Shown here: positions 8,723 through 15,708 of the stretch, one piece after another
Position numbering within the stretch: the first letter of the stretch is position 1
Layout: every line of letters starts with the position of its first letter
Assembly (NCBI RefSeq): GCF_016427535.1
Contig: NZ_JAELXV010000006.1
Span: 248,001-312,000, forward strand
DNA from: Hymenobacter sp. BT559
Lineage (GTDB): Bacteria > Bacteroidota > Bacteroidia > Cytophagales > Hymenobacteraceae
Length of the DNA: 64,000 nucleotides
Direction: 5' to 3'
Made by a program: the position numbers and the translations under genes
The notes under the pieces: model-generated
What the model saw: the letters and a program-made list of their open reading frames with translations, nothing else
What the model was told of the DNA's origin: nothing
Databases searched by the model: none

Positions 8723-9604
8723 ATGTTAGATTTTGCTTATTCCAATTCCGACGTTATATCTTCTTCAGCAGCAGTACAAACAGGTGCAACTGGGCTTAGC
8801 GCGACGCAGCGCCAGCACATCCTGAAGCGGCACAGCGTGCGGGTAATTGGAGAAGGCAAGCCGCCGATGCTGCTCTGCAATGGCTTCGGCTGCAACCAAC
8901 GTATCTGGCAGCATCTTACCACAGCCCTGGCCGTGCGCTACCAGGTCATTGTTTTCGACTATGTCGGCTCGGGCGCGTCGGAACTGGGAGCTTACGACCC
9001 GCATAAATATGCTACCCTAGGTGGCTACGCCCAAGATGTGGTGGAGATTTGTCAGGCCCTTGACCTGCGGGAGGCTGTCATTGTCGGCCACTCTGCAGGG
9101 GCAACTATTGCCATGCTGGCAGCTAGCCAGGCGCCGCATCATTTTGCGAAAACTGTGCTGCTGGCGCCCTCCCCTTACTACCTGAATGAGCCGGGATACT
9201 ATGGGGGTTTTGAGCGCGCCGATATGCTGCAAGTGCTGGCTATGATGGACGAAGACTACCGTGGCTGGACCACCACCTTTGCCGACTTGTTGATAGGACC
9301 GACCCATGCATTGTCGCTAGGCGAAGAGTTGGCCGGTTTCTTTTGCGAAACGGATTCGACTATTGCCAAGCAGTTTGCCCGCGTAGCCTTTCTCTCCGAC
9401 AATCGGGCTGACGTAGCGAAGCTGCAGCTACCGACCTTGCTGGTGCAGTGTACCGATGATGTGGCGGGGCCACCGGAGGTAGGAGCCTATTTGCTAGAGC
9501 ACCTGCCCCAGGCGCAACTCATTACTTTGCAAACCAGTGGCCACTGCCCGCACCTGAGCGCGCCGCTAGAGACCTTGGCCGCTATCCAGTCTTTTGTGGG
9601 GTAA
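8723..9604 (+). CDS. RsbQ-like alpha/beta hydrolase (copy 2)
   Basis: Serine alpha/beta hydrolase of 293 residues and the paralogue of the protein encoded divergently at 7633-8499. Shared landmarks are LLCNGFGCNQRIW near the oxyanion strand, GHSAGATIAMLAA (nucleophile Ser), the PGYYGGFE lid segment, QCTDDVAGPPEVG (acid) and SGHCPHLSAP (His). It has a longer, Ser/Ala-rich N-terminus. The GHCPHLSAP signature is the one typical of RsbQ and of the plant KAI2/D14 receptors. A STAS-like small protein gene follows on the same strand after 266 bases that contain their own promoter-like box, so co-transcription is uncertain. Confidence 0.88.
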   Translation: MLDFAYSNSDVISSSAAVQTGATGLSATQRQHILKRHSVRVIGEGKPPMLLCNGFGCNQRIWQHLTTALAVRYQVIVFDYVGSGASELGAYDPHKYATLGGYAQDVVEICQALDLREAVIVGHSAGATIAMLAASQAPHHFAKTVLLAPSPYYLNEPGYYGGFERADMLQVLAMMDEDYRGWTTTFADLLIGPTHALSLGEELAGFFCETDSTIAKQFARVAFLSDNRADVAKLQLPTLLVQCTDDVAGPPEVGAYLLEHLPQAQLITLQTSGHCPHLSAPLETLAAIQSFVG

Positions 9605-9855
9605 CACCTACCACCCGCAGCTATCTGGCCCGCTACGTTCGGTCCTCGTTCCAGCCTACTTCCCTCAAGGCACAAGCTACCTAGGTGCGCTTAACTGGCA
9701 ATCTCTTAGCACAGCATCCGGAAGGTGGCCTGCCAACTGCTTTGATGAAGCTGGACAATGGGAAACGGACGGGGTAAAGCTGTCGTGCTACGCAGCTTCG
9801 TCGCTAGTGTACCGCTGGCAGAATGCGCGCCGACGAGCTACGACTACCCGCGGGA

Positions 9856-9863
9856 TAATTTTG
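9856..9863 (+). promoter_or_regulatory. candidate -7 box directly before a start codon
   Basis: TAATTTTG matches TAnnTTTG and ends only 7 bases before the ATG at 9871. If used, transcription would start at or next to the start codon and the mRNA would be almost leaderless. Confidence 0.4.
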
Positions 9864-9870
9864 TTCCTTC

Positions 9871-10287
9871 ATGAGCGCCTCGACTATTTACTTTCACAGC
9901 TCTGCTGGGCTGGTACTAGAGCATTCACTTGATGGGTATGCCGAACTGCGCTACCTGCCCAGCAAACGCCAGCCCGGTGACCTAGCTATGCTGCTCACCC
10001 AGCTCGGGAGACTCTTGTTAGCACGGGGCTGGCACAAGTTTCTGTCCGATAATCGACAAATGACGCCTTACTCGCTTGACGAAAAGCAATGGTTTGTCAG
10101 CCATTGGCTTCCGGGCGCAGTGCCCCGCCCCACCCCGCTCACTGGTGTAGTCGTGCTACCCGAGCAGGTTGTGGCTCGCCTCTCTTTTTTGGAGATGTCG
10201 ATGAAGGCAGCAGGGGGCTCCCTGCGCTACCGCACGTTTCAGGAACTTGACGAAGCCATGGCCTATCTCACAGCGCTCGTGCAGTAA
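9871..10287 (+). CDS. small STAS-like protein (family copy 1)
   Basis: A 138-residue soluble protein with no signal peptide. It has the pattern shared by six other loci in this window: an N-terminal strand-rich part (STIYFHSSAGLVLEH, YAELRYLP), a helix, a central strand ending in LSDNRQMTP, a helix with an aromatic (WFVSHWLPGA), a strand (TGVVVLPE), and a C-terminal strand-helix unit ending in FQELDEAMAYLTAL. The order beta-beta-alpha-beta-alpha-beta-alpha and size suggest a SpoIIAA/STAS-type fold; no canonical phosphorylatable DSSG motif is present. The function is unknown. It stands downstream of an RsbQ-like hydrolase. Confidence 0.75.
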   Translation: MSASTIYFHSSAGLVLEHSLDGYAELRYLPSKRQPGDLAMLLTQLGRLLLARGWHKFLSDNRQMTPYSLDEKQWFVSHWLPGAVPRPTPLTGVVVLPEQVVARLSFLEMSMKAAGGSLRYRTFQELDEAMAYLTALVQ

Positions 10288-10314
10288 AATGCGCCTGAAG
10301 AATCAGCCAGCAGT

Positions 10315-10390
10315 TGCGCTTGCCACTGCCTCTCTGCCGCTATATCGTTAAGCCATTCAACGAAGCAGCAGAGAGGCAGCGGCAAGCGCA
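10315..10390. terminator. 23-bp inverted repeat between convergent genes
   Basis: Arms 10315-10337 and 10368-10390 pair with a single mismatch around a 30-base spacer. It lies between the STAS-like gene (ends 10287) and the convergent DUF5777 gene (ends 10489), where a bidirectional stop is expected. Confidence 0.65.
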
Positions 10391-10488
10391 GCACGACGGT
10401 TAGTTTTCGGAACTGTAAACACACCCCTAGAGCCTGCTGCTCGATTCAGCATGCAGCATTGCCTACCGCGCCGCCCCTACCAAGGCAC

Positions 10489-11391
10489 CTAGGGCCGGCC
10501 GCGCAGCTGAAAGGCACGCGACACATTGAAGCCGAAGAAGATGTCGCCGTTGAGGAAATTGCCCGTCGTTTGGGGGATGAAGAATTTCTCAATCATGCCC
10601 TGCGAGTTGGTGACGTGCAGCTGAAAGACGTGGCCCCCGGTTTCGATGTCGAAGCCCAGGGCCAGGGAGTTGCGGAAGCTATCGGCAGTGGCGCCGGGCA
10701 GCAGGTAGTAGTATTCGCCGGTGAGGGCCAGGCGCTTGGTGAGCTTTTGGCGGGCAGCTAGGCCTAGGGCCCACACGTTGTTTTGGTCGCGACGCAGGTC
10801 TACGTAGTTGCGATGCACGAGCGTAGGCATGAGCTGTACCGACAGCGCCGAGCTGAACTTGCGGGCCAGCAGCGCCTGGTAGGTGTAGGTAAGGCGCGAG
10901 GTGGTCGTGCGCTCGGGCTGGGGCTCAAACCGCACCGACGACAGGGCCGCGCTGGCAAAAAGCGTAACCGACACCGGCAGTGCGCCCGGCCCCGAGCCCT
11001 GGCGCAGCAGCCGGTACTTGCCAAAGCCATCAAACGTCTTTTCGAGCGAGCTGCGGCCCACGCCCACCGCCAGCCGGTCGGTGAGGCCGTACTCTAGCCC
11101 CAGCCGGATGGTGGCCTGGTCGAGACCAAAGAAATTGTAGGCGCCGCTATTGAGGGTACCGAAGCGGTGCGAAATCAGGAACAGCAAGCTGCCCGCGCCC
11201 GGCGTCTCGATAGACTGCCCGTTGATGACGCGCGTGCCCTTGAAGGTGGCCACCGTCAGCTCGCGGCGCAGGCTGTCGCCGGTGAGGTGGTCGAGCTGCT
11301 GCATTAAGTCTTGCTGGGCGTGGGCGGGGGCCGCGCCCAGCAGCAGGGCGGCACCTAGGGCCAGCGGCCCCCAGGGTAGGGTTAGGTTCAT
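10489..11391 (-). CDS. DUF5777-family outer-membrane beta-barrel protein
   Basis: A 300-residue exported protein with a signal peptide (LALGAALLLGAAPAHAQ). The mature part alternates hydrophobic and polar residues and ends in a beta-strand, as in outer-membrane barrels, and has the DUF5777 hallmark region LLFLISHRFGTLNSGAYNFFGLDQ-like start (ISHRFGTLNSG, FFGLDQATIRLGLEYGLTD). It is the last gene of a minus-strand operon after the lipoprotein, cytochrome c and YceI genes, with 12 bases to the YceI gene. In Bacteroidota, DUF5777 proteins are often found with YceI and cytochrome-type lipoproteins; their biochemical role is not known. Confidence 0.85.
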   Translation of the reverse strand: MNLTLPWGPLALGAALLLGAAPAHAQQDLMQQLDHLTGDSLRRELTVATFKGTRVINGQSIETPGAGSLLFLISHRFGTLNSGAYNFFGLDQATIRLGLEYGLTDRLAVGVGRSSLEKTFDGFGKYRLLRQGSGPGALPVSVTLFASAALSSVRFEPQPERTTTSRLTYTYQALLARKFSSALSVQLMPTLVHRNYVDLRRDQNNVWALGLAARQKLTKRLALTGEYYYLLPGATADSFRNSLALGFDIETGGHVFQLHVTNSQGMIEKFFIPQTTGNFLNGDIFFGFNVSRAFQLRGRP

Positions 11392-11403
11392 AGGGGTGCG
11401 GAG

Positions 11404-11961
11404 CTAAGGGAGGGGGTCGCAGGCTAGGGCAACGGTCACATCCACGGTTTTGGCGATGTGCGCGCGCACAAGCAGCGGAATCTCGATGCGGTAGTCGGCC
11501 GGGGCTATCACAAACTTGGCGTTCACCAGCAAGTGGTTATTCTGGAGCTGCAGGGTGCCCGGCACCCGCACCCGCTGCGTGACCCCATGAATGGTGAGGT
11601 CGCCCTCGACCTGCACGGGTTGCGGACTGGCAGCAGCAAGCGCGCCAGCCTGAAAGTCGACCAAGCGCCCGCTAAACAAGGCCTTGGGGTACTTCTCCGA
11701 CTCCACGTAGTTTTCGTTGAAGTGGTCCTGCATCAGGGGCTTCGGAAACTTGAATTCCTTCATCAGCACCGTGAAAGCCACCTGGCCCGTTTGCGTATCC
11801 ACCACGGCCGCCACCTGTTGGTTGCGGGCGCTGATGTCTTCGATGGGTGTGGCCGAAAAGAAGCTGATGGTGCCCGTGCGCGTGAAGTACTTGGCGGGCG
11901 CCGGGGCGGGGCGGTGGGCCAGCCAGCCCAGCAGCCCCACCAAAAGCAGTAAGTGTTGCAT
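11404..11961 (-). CDS. YceI-family periplasmic protein
   Basis: A 185-residue exported protein with an N-terminal hydrophobic segment (LLLLVGLLGWLA). The mature part is a YceI-type lipocalin-like barrel: GTISFFSATPIEDISARNQQ, FKFPKPLMQDHFNENYVESEKYP and GDLTIHGVTQRVRVPG are diagnostic. YceI proteins bind amphiphilic molecules such as polyisoprenoids in the periplasm. It lies 20 bases downstream of the cytochrome c lipoprotein and 12 bases upstream of the DUF5777 barrel, so it is translated from the same operon mRNA. Confidence 0.92.
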   Translation of the reverse strand: MQHLLLLVGLLGWLAHRPAPAPAKYFTRTGTISFFSATPIEDISARNQQVAAVVDTQTGQVAFTVLMKEFKFPKPLMQDHFNENYVESEKYPKALFSGRLVDFQAGALAAASPQPVQVEGDLTIHGVTQRVRVPGTLQLQNNHLLVNAKFVIAPADYRIEIPLLVRAHIAKTVDVTVALACDPLP

Positions 11962-11981
11962 AGCGTCTGCAAAAAGGAGGG

Positions 11982-12359
11982 TTAGTTGTTAGGAGCGCCC
12001 GCCGCCACCCACTTGCGCAGCTTGGCGCGGTCGCAGGCCGAGAGCTGGGCCCCGCCTTTAGGCATGGGCGAGTAGCCGGGCGCGTGGTCCACGGAGCCCA
12101 GCAGGCGGCCGCTGGTGGCGGCGGTTTTCGTTTGGGCGTAGGCGCCGAGGCCCACGCCACCAGCGGCCGCGCCGTTGGCGTGGCAGTTGCCGCAGTTTTG
12201 CAGCAGCAGCGGCGCCACGGTGGCGGCGTAAGTCACGCGGGTGGTGTCGCAGCTGGGGGTGGGCAGGGGGCCGCTGCCGAGCAAGTCTTCCCCATTTTGT
12301 GAGGCGCAGCCCCCAAGCAGGAGCGCCACGCCGGCGAGCAGTAATAATTTGGCAGGCAT
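11982..12359 (-). CDS. mono-haem cytochrome c lipoprotein
   Basis: A 125-residue lipoprotein with a signal peptide ending in the lipobox LLGGC. The haem-binding motif is CGNCH (N-C-G-N-C-H), preceded by ATVAPLLLQNC as in planctomycete-type and Bacteroidota cytochromes c, and the distal Met ligand is probably in the YSPMPKGGAQLS segment. The C-terminal helix LRKWVAAGAPNN is typical of this family. It would carry electrons at the membrane surface. It sits in an operon with a two-repeat lipoprotein and a YceI protein. Confidence 0.9.
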   Translation of the reverse strand: MPAKLLLLAGVALLLGGCASQNGEDLLGSGPLPTPSCDTTRVTYAATVAPLLLQNCGNCHANGAAAGGVGLGAYAQTKTAATSGRLLGSVDHAPGYSPMPKGGAQLSACDRAKLRKWVAAGAPNN

Positions 12360-12411
12360 AAGCTGGGAGGATACTTGGTGGGCAAAGCAGCTAAAAGCAA
12401 CTACTTGACAC

Positions 12412-13263
12412 CTAGGGCGCCGCTACCATCCACACGTTGCCCACGCCGTCGCCCTCCACCGTATTGCGGGCGCTGTTGTCGGGGGTGTAGTAGTACAGCG
12501 GCAGGCCCTTGTAGGTGGTTTGCTGGCGCGAAGCACCGCCCGGCCCATCGGCACGGGTGATACTGCCAAAGTCACTAGCTTTCAAGCCCGAGGGCATTAC
12601 CGTGGGCACCTCGCCATATACCGGCCACACGCTGGCGCAGCCCCCGGTGCAGTTGGTGGGCTGGGTGCTGGGGCTAGTTTGGTCTTTGGCGAAGGTGTAG
12701 AGCGTGCGGCCCTGGCCATCAATCAGGAAGCTTTTGAGGCTCGTGGCATTGGTCGTCTTGTTGGTGACGTTGGTGCGGGCCAGCAGCATGGAGTAGTCGG
12801 GCCGCATCGTAAACCACACGTTGCCCACCTTGTCGCCGGTCACCTGGCCAGGTTTTTCGCGCACAAACTGCCCGCTAGCATCGGCTGGGGCGTAGTAGTA
12901 TACAGGCCAGCCCTTATAGGTAGTTTGCTGCTGCCCGCCGCTGGTCGTGATGGTGCCAAAGTCGCTGGCTTTTAAATCGCCACTTACCACAATGTTAGGT
13001 TCATAGAAGATGGGCCATACGCTGGCGCACCCCCCCGTGCAGTTGTTGGTGCCCGACAGGTCGCGGGCGAAATAGTAGAGCGTGTTGCCCGCCGCATCTA
13101 CCATGTGGGGGCCGGCTACGGCATCGGGGGCCATCGCGATGGTGGGCGTGGGGGCCGGGTCGGGGCTATCCGATTGGTGGCAGCCGCCGAAGCTCAGGGC
13201 AAGGGCCAACAGGGGGCCGGCTACCCAGCCAAACGGCCGGGCATAAGAGTGGTGTCCAAACAT
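12412..13263 (-). CDS. lipoprotein with two COG4315/PF03640-type repeats
   Basis: An exported 283-residue protein from the ATG at 13263; a start 51 bases further upstream is possible, but the signal peptide fits this one. The lipobox is SFGGC. The mature part contains two tandem copies (about 40-145 and 155-283) of the secreted-repeat lipoprotein domain, each with NTLYYF/RTLYTFAKD, NCTGGCASVWP, LKASDFG, QQTTYKG and YYYAP/YYYTP. The Cys pair in each NCTGGCA is conserved in both copies. The function of this domain is not established, but it usually occurs near redox or stress proteins; here it leads an operon with a cytochrome c. Confidence 0.85.
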   Translation of the reverse strand: MFGHHSYARPFGWVAGPLLALALSFGGCHQSDSPDPAPTPTIAMAPDAVAGPHMVDAAGNTLYYFARDLSGTNNCTGGCASVWPIFYEPNIVVSGDLKASDFGTITTSGGQQQTTYKGWPVYYYAPADASGQFVREKPGQVTGDKVGNVWFTMRPDYSMLLARTNVTNKTTNATSLKSFLIDGQGRTLYTFAKDQTSPSTQPTNCTGGCASVWPVYGEVPTVMPSGLKASDFGSITRADGPGGASRQQTTYKGLPLYYYTPDNSARNTVEGDGVGNVWMVAAP

Positions 13264-13444
13264 GATAATGAGTGGTAAAGGGTTAAGCAATAAGCTAGTT
13301 AAAGCAGCCACCAAGCGGCTCCAAGTACCTGCCGGGCCCGGCAGGCGTGGGCAGGCCCTAGGGCCTGCCAGCAGCCCCGCCGCGAACGGGGCCGCTTACA
13401 TATCGAATCAACGCCCGCTAGCCAGCGGGGCGGCTCCTGCGCAG

Positions 13445-14863
13445 CTACCGCAACAGCCCGTACTTGAGTGAGAAAGCAGCCCCAGCACTGGTGAGGCGTA
13501 TCTGGCCCGCCCCCACCCCACCTAGCGGCACTTGCCAAAAAGGCTCGGCCTGCACTGACCAGCGCGTGCCCAGTGGCTTCTCAAAGCCGACAGCTAGATT
13601 GAGTACACTCAGGAAATGGTTGGACCCCTTGAGTACTTGCGCCGATTTGGTGAATGTCTGGCCGTTCATGGTCCAGTCGTAGCTGTAGCGTTCATCGCGC
13701 ATCAGCAAAGAATTGAGCCCTAGGCTAGTAAATACAGTGAACGTTTTCCGGCTCACCACATCATAGCGTAGGTCGAGCGGAATTTCGGTCACGCGGCAGC
13801 TCGCCACCAGGTCATAGGTGCCCGGAAACCACTGCCAGGCGGCCGGGGCTTGGTAGTCGGTGCTGGCGGCCAGGTAGTGCTTCTGACTGCTGAGCAGGCC
13901 GGCCCGCAGCCGCAGCCGCGTCGTGAAGCGGTATTCTAGCGTGAGGCCGTAGTCGAGGCCCAGCCGGGCCGACTGGGCGGTGCGCACGCCGCTGGCGCTC
14001 GGCCCGGCCAGCAGGCCCACTACTACCCGATATGGGGGGCGCGGTGCCGGGCGCCGAGGCGGCGTCGAGTCGGCGGCGCGCTGCTGCATGGCCAGAGGAC
14101 ATACCGAATCAGGTATAGCACGTAGCGAATTAGCTACCGAATAGGATGGAACTTCTAGCAGAGCTGCTCGGCCATCCAACGATTCTACCGCTTCAACTTC
14201 TTTGGCATAAGCCATTTGTTTAAGAGCGTGCGAATGGCCTGCCGCCTGATGATGAAGCAAAGCGCCACCTAGGTTGGTCGGGCGAGCCACTGACTGAGCG
14301 CCTGGCTGCGCGGCCCGGCTTCTTCCCCTAGCCGCACTGGCAACTAGCAGCTTGCTACCACCCAAAAGCGAAATCTTAGCTAGTGGCTGTTCTGCATTCG
14401 CACGCTGCGTTTTAAGTATAGAAACTGGTGCTGAAACCTTACCTAGGGTCACGCCCAGTGAAGCTCCCTTTGCTTCACTTAGGTTACCTAGGGCAGCTGG
14501 CTTGGCTGAAACGGCGGGCTGCGTCGGGTGGGCAGAAGCGGTAAGCGATAAACCTGAAATTCGGCCGCTGGAAGCGCTGGCAGTGCCCATCGAACTAATG
14601 GCGGCTTGCGACAAGTTTAGCCGGCCAGCAGTAATACCTTCTGCAGGTGCTACTGGGCTAGCCAAGCGGGCTATTTGCCAAAGTAGCAATGCTATTACCA
14701 GCAGCTCGCCGGCAAAAAAACGGCCAACTTTCCGCCGCAGCCGCTGGGTGTGCGCGGCGGTATCGAGCTTGGTTTCCATGCGCGTCCATGCCTCCGGGGG
14801 CATCTCGTCCGGATACGCTTCCGCGCCGCGCCGAAAGAGCGCGTCCAGCTCTTCATCTGACAT
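13445..14863 (-). CDS. sigma-coupled membrane protein with C-terminal barrel-like domain
   Basis: About 472 residues from the ATG at 14863 (another in-frame ATG lies at 14878). Residues 1-45 are cytosolic with an acidic, anti-sigma-like start (SDEELDALFRRGAEAYPDEMPPEAWTRME). One transmembrane helix follows (FFAGELLVIALLLWQIARLA), then a long Ser/Ala-rich low-complexity stretch to about 270, then a region that looks like a small outer-membrane beta-barrel (YRVVVGLLAGPSASGVR, LDYGLTLEYRFTTRLRLRAG, AAFSLKYGLLR at the very C-terminus). The reading frame overlaps the 3' end of the sigma factor gene, which strongly suggests translational coupling and control of that sigma factor. How one chain spans both membranes is unclear. 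Confidence 0.8.
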   Translation of the reverse strand: MSDEELDALFRRGAEAYPDEMPPEAWTRMETKLDTAAHTQRLRRKVGRFFAGELLVIALLLWQIARLASPVAPAEGITAGRLNLSQAAISSMGTASASSGRISGLSLTASAHPTQPAVSAKPAALGNLSEAKGASLGVTLGKVSAPVSILKTQRANAEQPLAKISLLGGSKLLVASAARGRSRAAQPGAQSVARPTNLGGALLHHQAAGHSHALKQMAYAKEVEAVESLDGRAALLEVPSYSVANSLRAIPDSVCPLAMQQRAADSTPPRRPAPRPPYRVVVGLLAGPSASGVRTAQSARLGLDYGLTLEYRFTTRLRLRAGLLSSQKHYLAASTDYQAPAAWQWFPGTYDLVASCRVTEIPLDLRYDVVSRKTFTVFTSLGLNSLLMRDERYSYDWTMNGQTFTKSAQVLKGSNHFLSVLNLAVGFEKPLGTRWSVQAEPFWQVPLGGVGAGQIRLTSAGAAFSLKYGLLR

Positions 14864-15446
14864 AGTGGGCGTAGGCATGGTGGTGGGTGCGTTTAAGCAA
14901 GTGTTTGAGACCGGCGCGGGCTTTAGATAGATTGGTTTTGGAAGCTCCCACCGTCATGTGCAGCTGCGCCGCGATTTCTTCGTGCGAGTAGCCGTCGATG
15001 ACGTAGAGGTTGAAAACGGCCTGGCAGGCCGGCGATAGCTGCCCGATGAGGTGCAACAGTTCCTCAAAGGCCAGGGCATCGAGCGGCGTGTGCCCGCCGT
15101 CGGAGTAGTCGGGCCCGCCCTCCTCCATGCTGGTAAGCAGCGCGTGGCGGTGCTCGGCCCGAAACCGGTCGATGGCCGTGCGCACCATGATGCGATGCAG
15201 CCAGCCCGTGAGCGAGCCGCCTAGGTCGGGGTAGCGGGCAGCATCGAAGCGGGGCAGTTCCTGAAATACCTTCAGAAACCCATCGTTCACCGCTTCCAGC
15301 GCCACCTCGGGGTCGGGGAGGTAGCGCCGGCAAATGCTAGCGGCGAACCCGTAGTAGTGCTTGTACAGCAGGCCCTGGCCGTGCCGGTCCAGGGGCCGGC
15401 CCGCCACGAGTAGTTCCGCAAGCTGAAGGGGTAAGGGTCTGGACAT
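14853..15446 (-). CDS. ECF-type RNA polymerase sigma factor
   Basis: A 197-residue sigma-70 family protein. Region 2 is at about 20-95 (YKHYYGFAASICRRYLPD, VNDGFLKVFQELPRFD, LTGWLHRIMVRTAIDRFR) and region 4 at about 130-185 with the helix-turn-helix SHEEIAAQLHMTVGASKTNLSKAR. There is no region 1 or 3, as expected for extracytoplasmic function sigma factors. Its 3' end overlaps the start of the membrane protein at 13445-14863 by 11 bases, so the latter is the probable anti-sigma factor. No matching target promoter can be defined from this window. Confidence 0.93.
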   Translation of the reverse strand: MSRPLPLQLAELLVAGRPLDRHGQGLLYKHYYGFAASICRRYLPDPEVALEAVNDGFLKVFQELPRFDAARYPDLGGSLTGWLHRIMVRTAIDRFRAEHRHALLTSMEEGGPDYSDGGHTPLDALAFEELLHLIGQLSPACQAVFNLYVIDGYSHEEIAAQLHMTVGASKTNLSKARAGLKHLLKRTHHHAYAHYVR

Positions 15447-15592
15447 GCCCGGTCGCTAATTACTTCCTACTACCTGACTCGGAGCGAATCTTCAAAAGGT
15501 TACCGGCATATCCCAAAAAAATAAGAGAAATTTTAAATTTATTTCAAAGTCGGCGCAGAAGCCATTTGCAAGTTGATGTTTACTAGCATAAA

Positions 15593-15623
15593 GAAAGCCC
15601 CAACTGTTTAGGTCAGGGCTTTC
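15593..15623 (-). terminator. intrinsic terminator of the TonB receptor gene
   Basis: An 8-bp stem (GAAAGCCC at 15593-15600 with GGGCTTTC at 15616-15623). On the minus strand it is followed by a T-rich stretch. It lies about 90 bases after the stop codon of the TonB-dependent receptor. The rest of the 15447-15708 spacer shows no convincing gene; a 65-codon open frame there lacks coding character. Confidence 0.6.
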
Positions 15624-15708
15624 ACTGGTGGCCATAATGTATAAGGCAATTCTCTGCGCTCTAAGTTTAAGCATGGGCTCGGCTGGCACCTAGGCCGGGA
15701 CACAGGCC

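Noticed and set aside
15492..15689. 65-codon open frame on the minus strand
   Set aside because: It spans the terminator hairpin after the TonB receptor gene, has AT-rich non-coding composition and no family resemblance.
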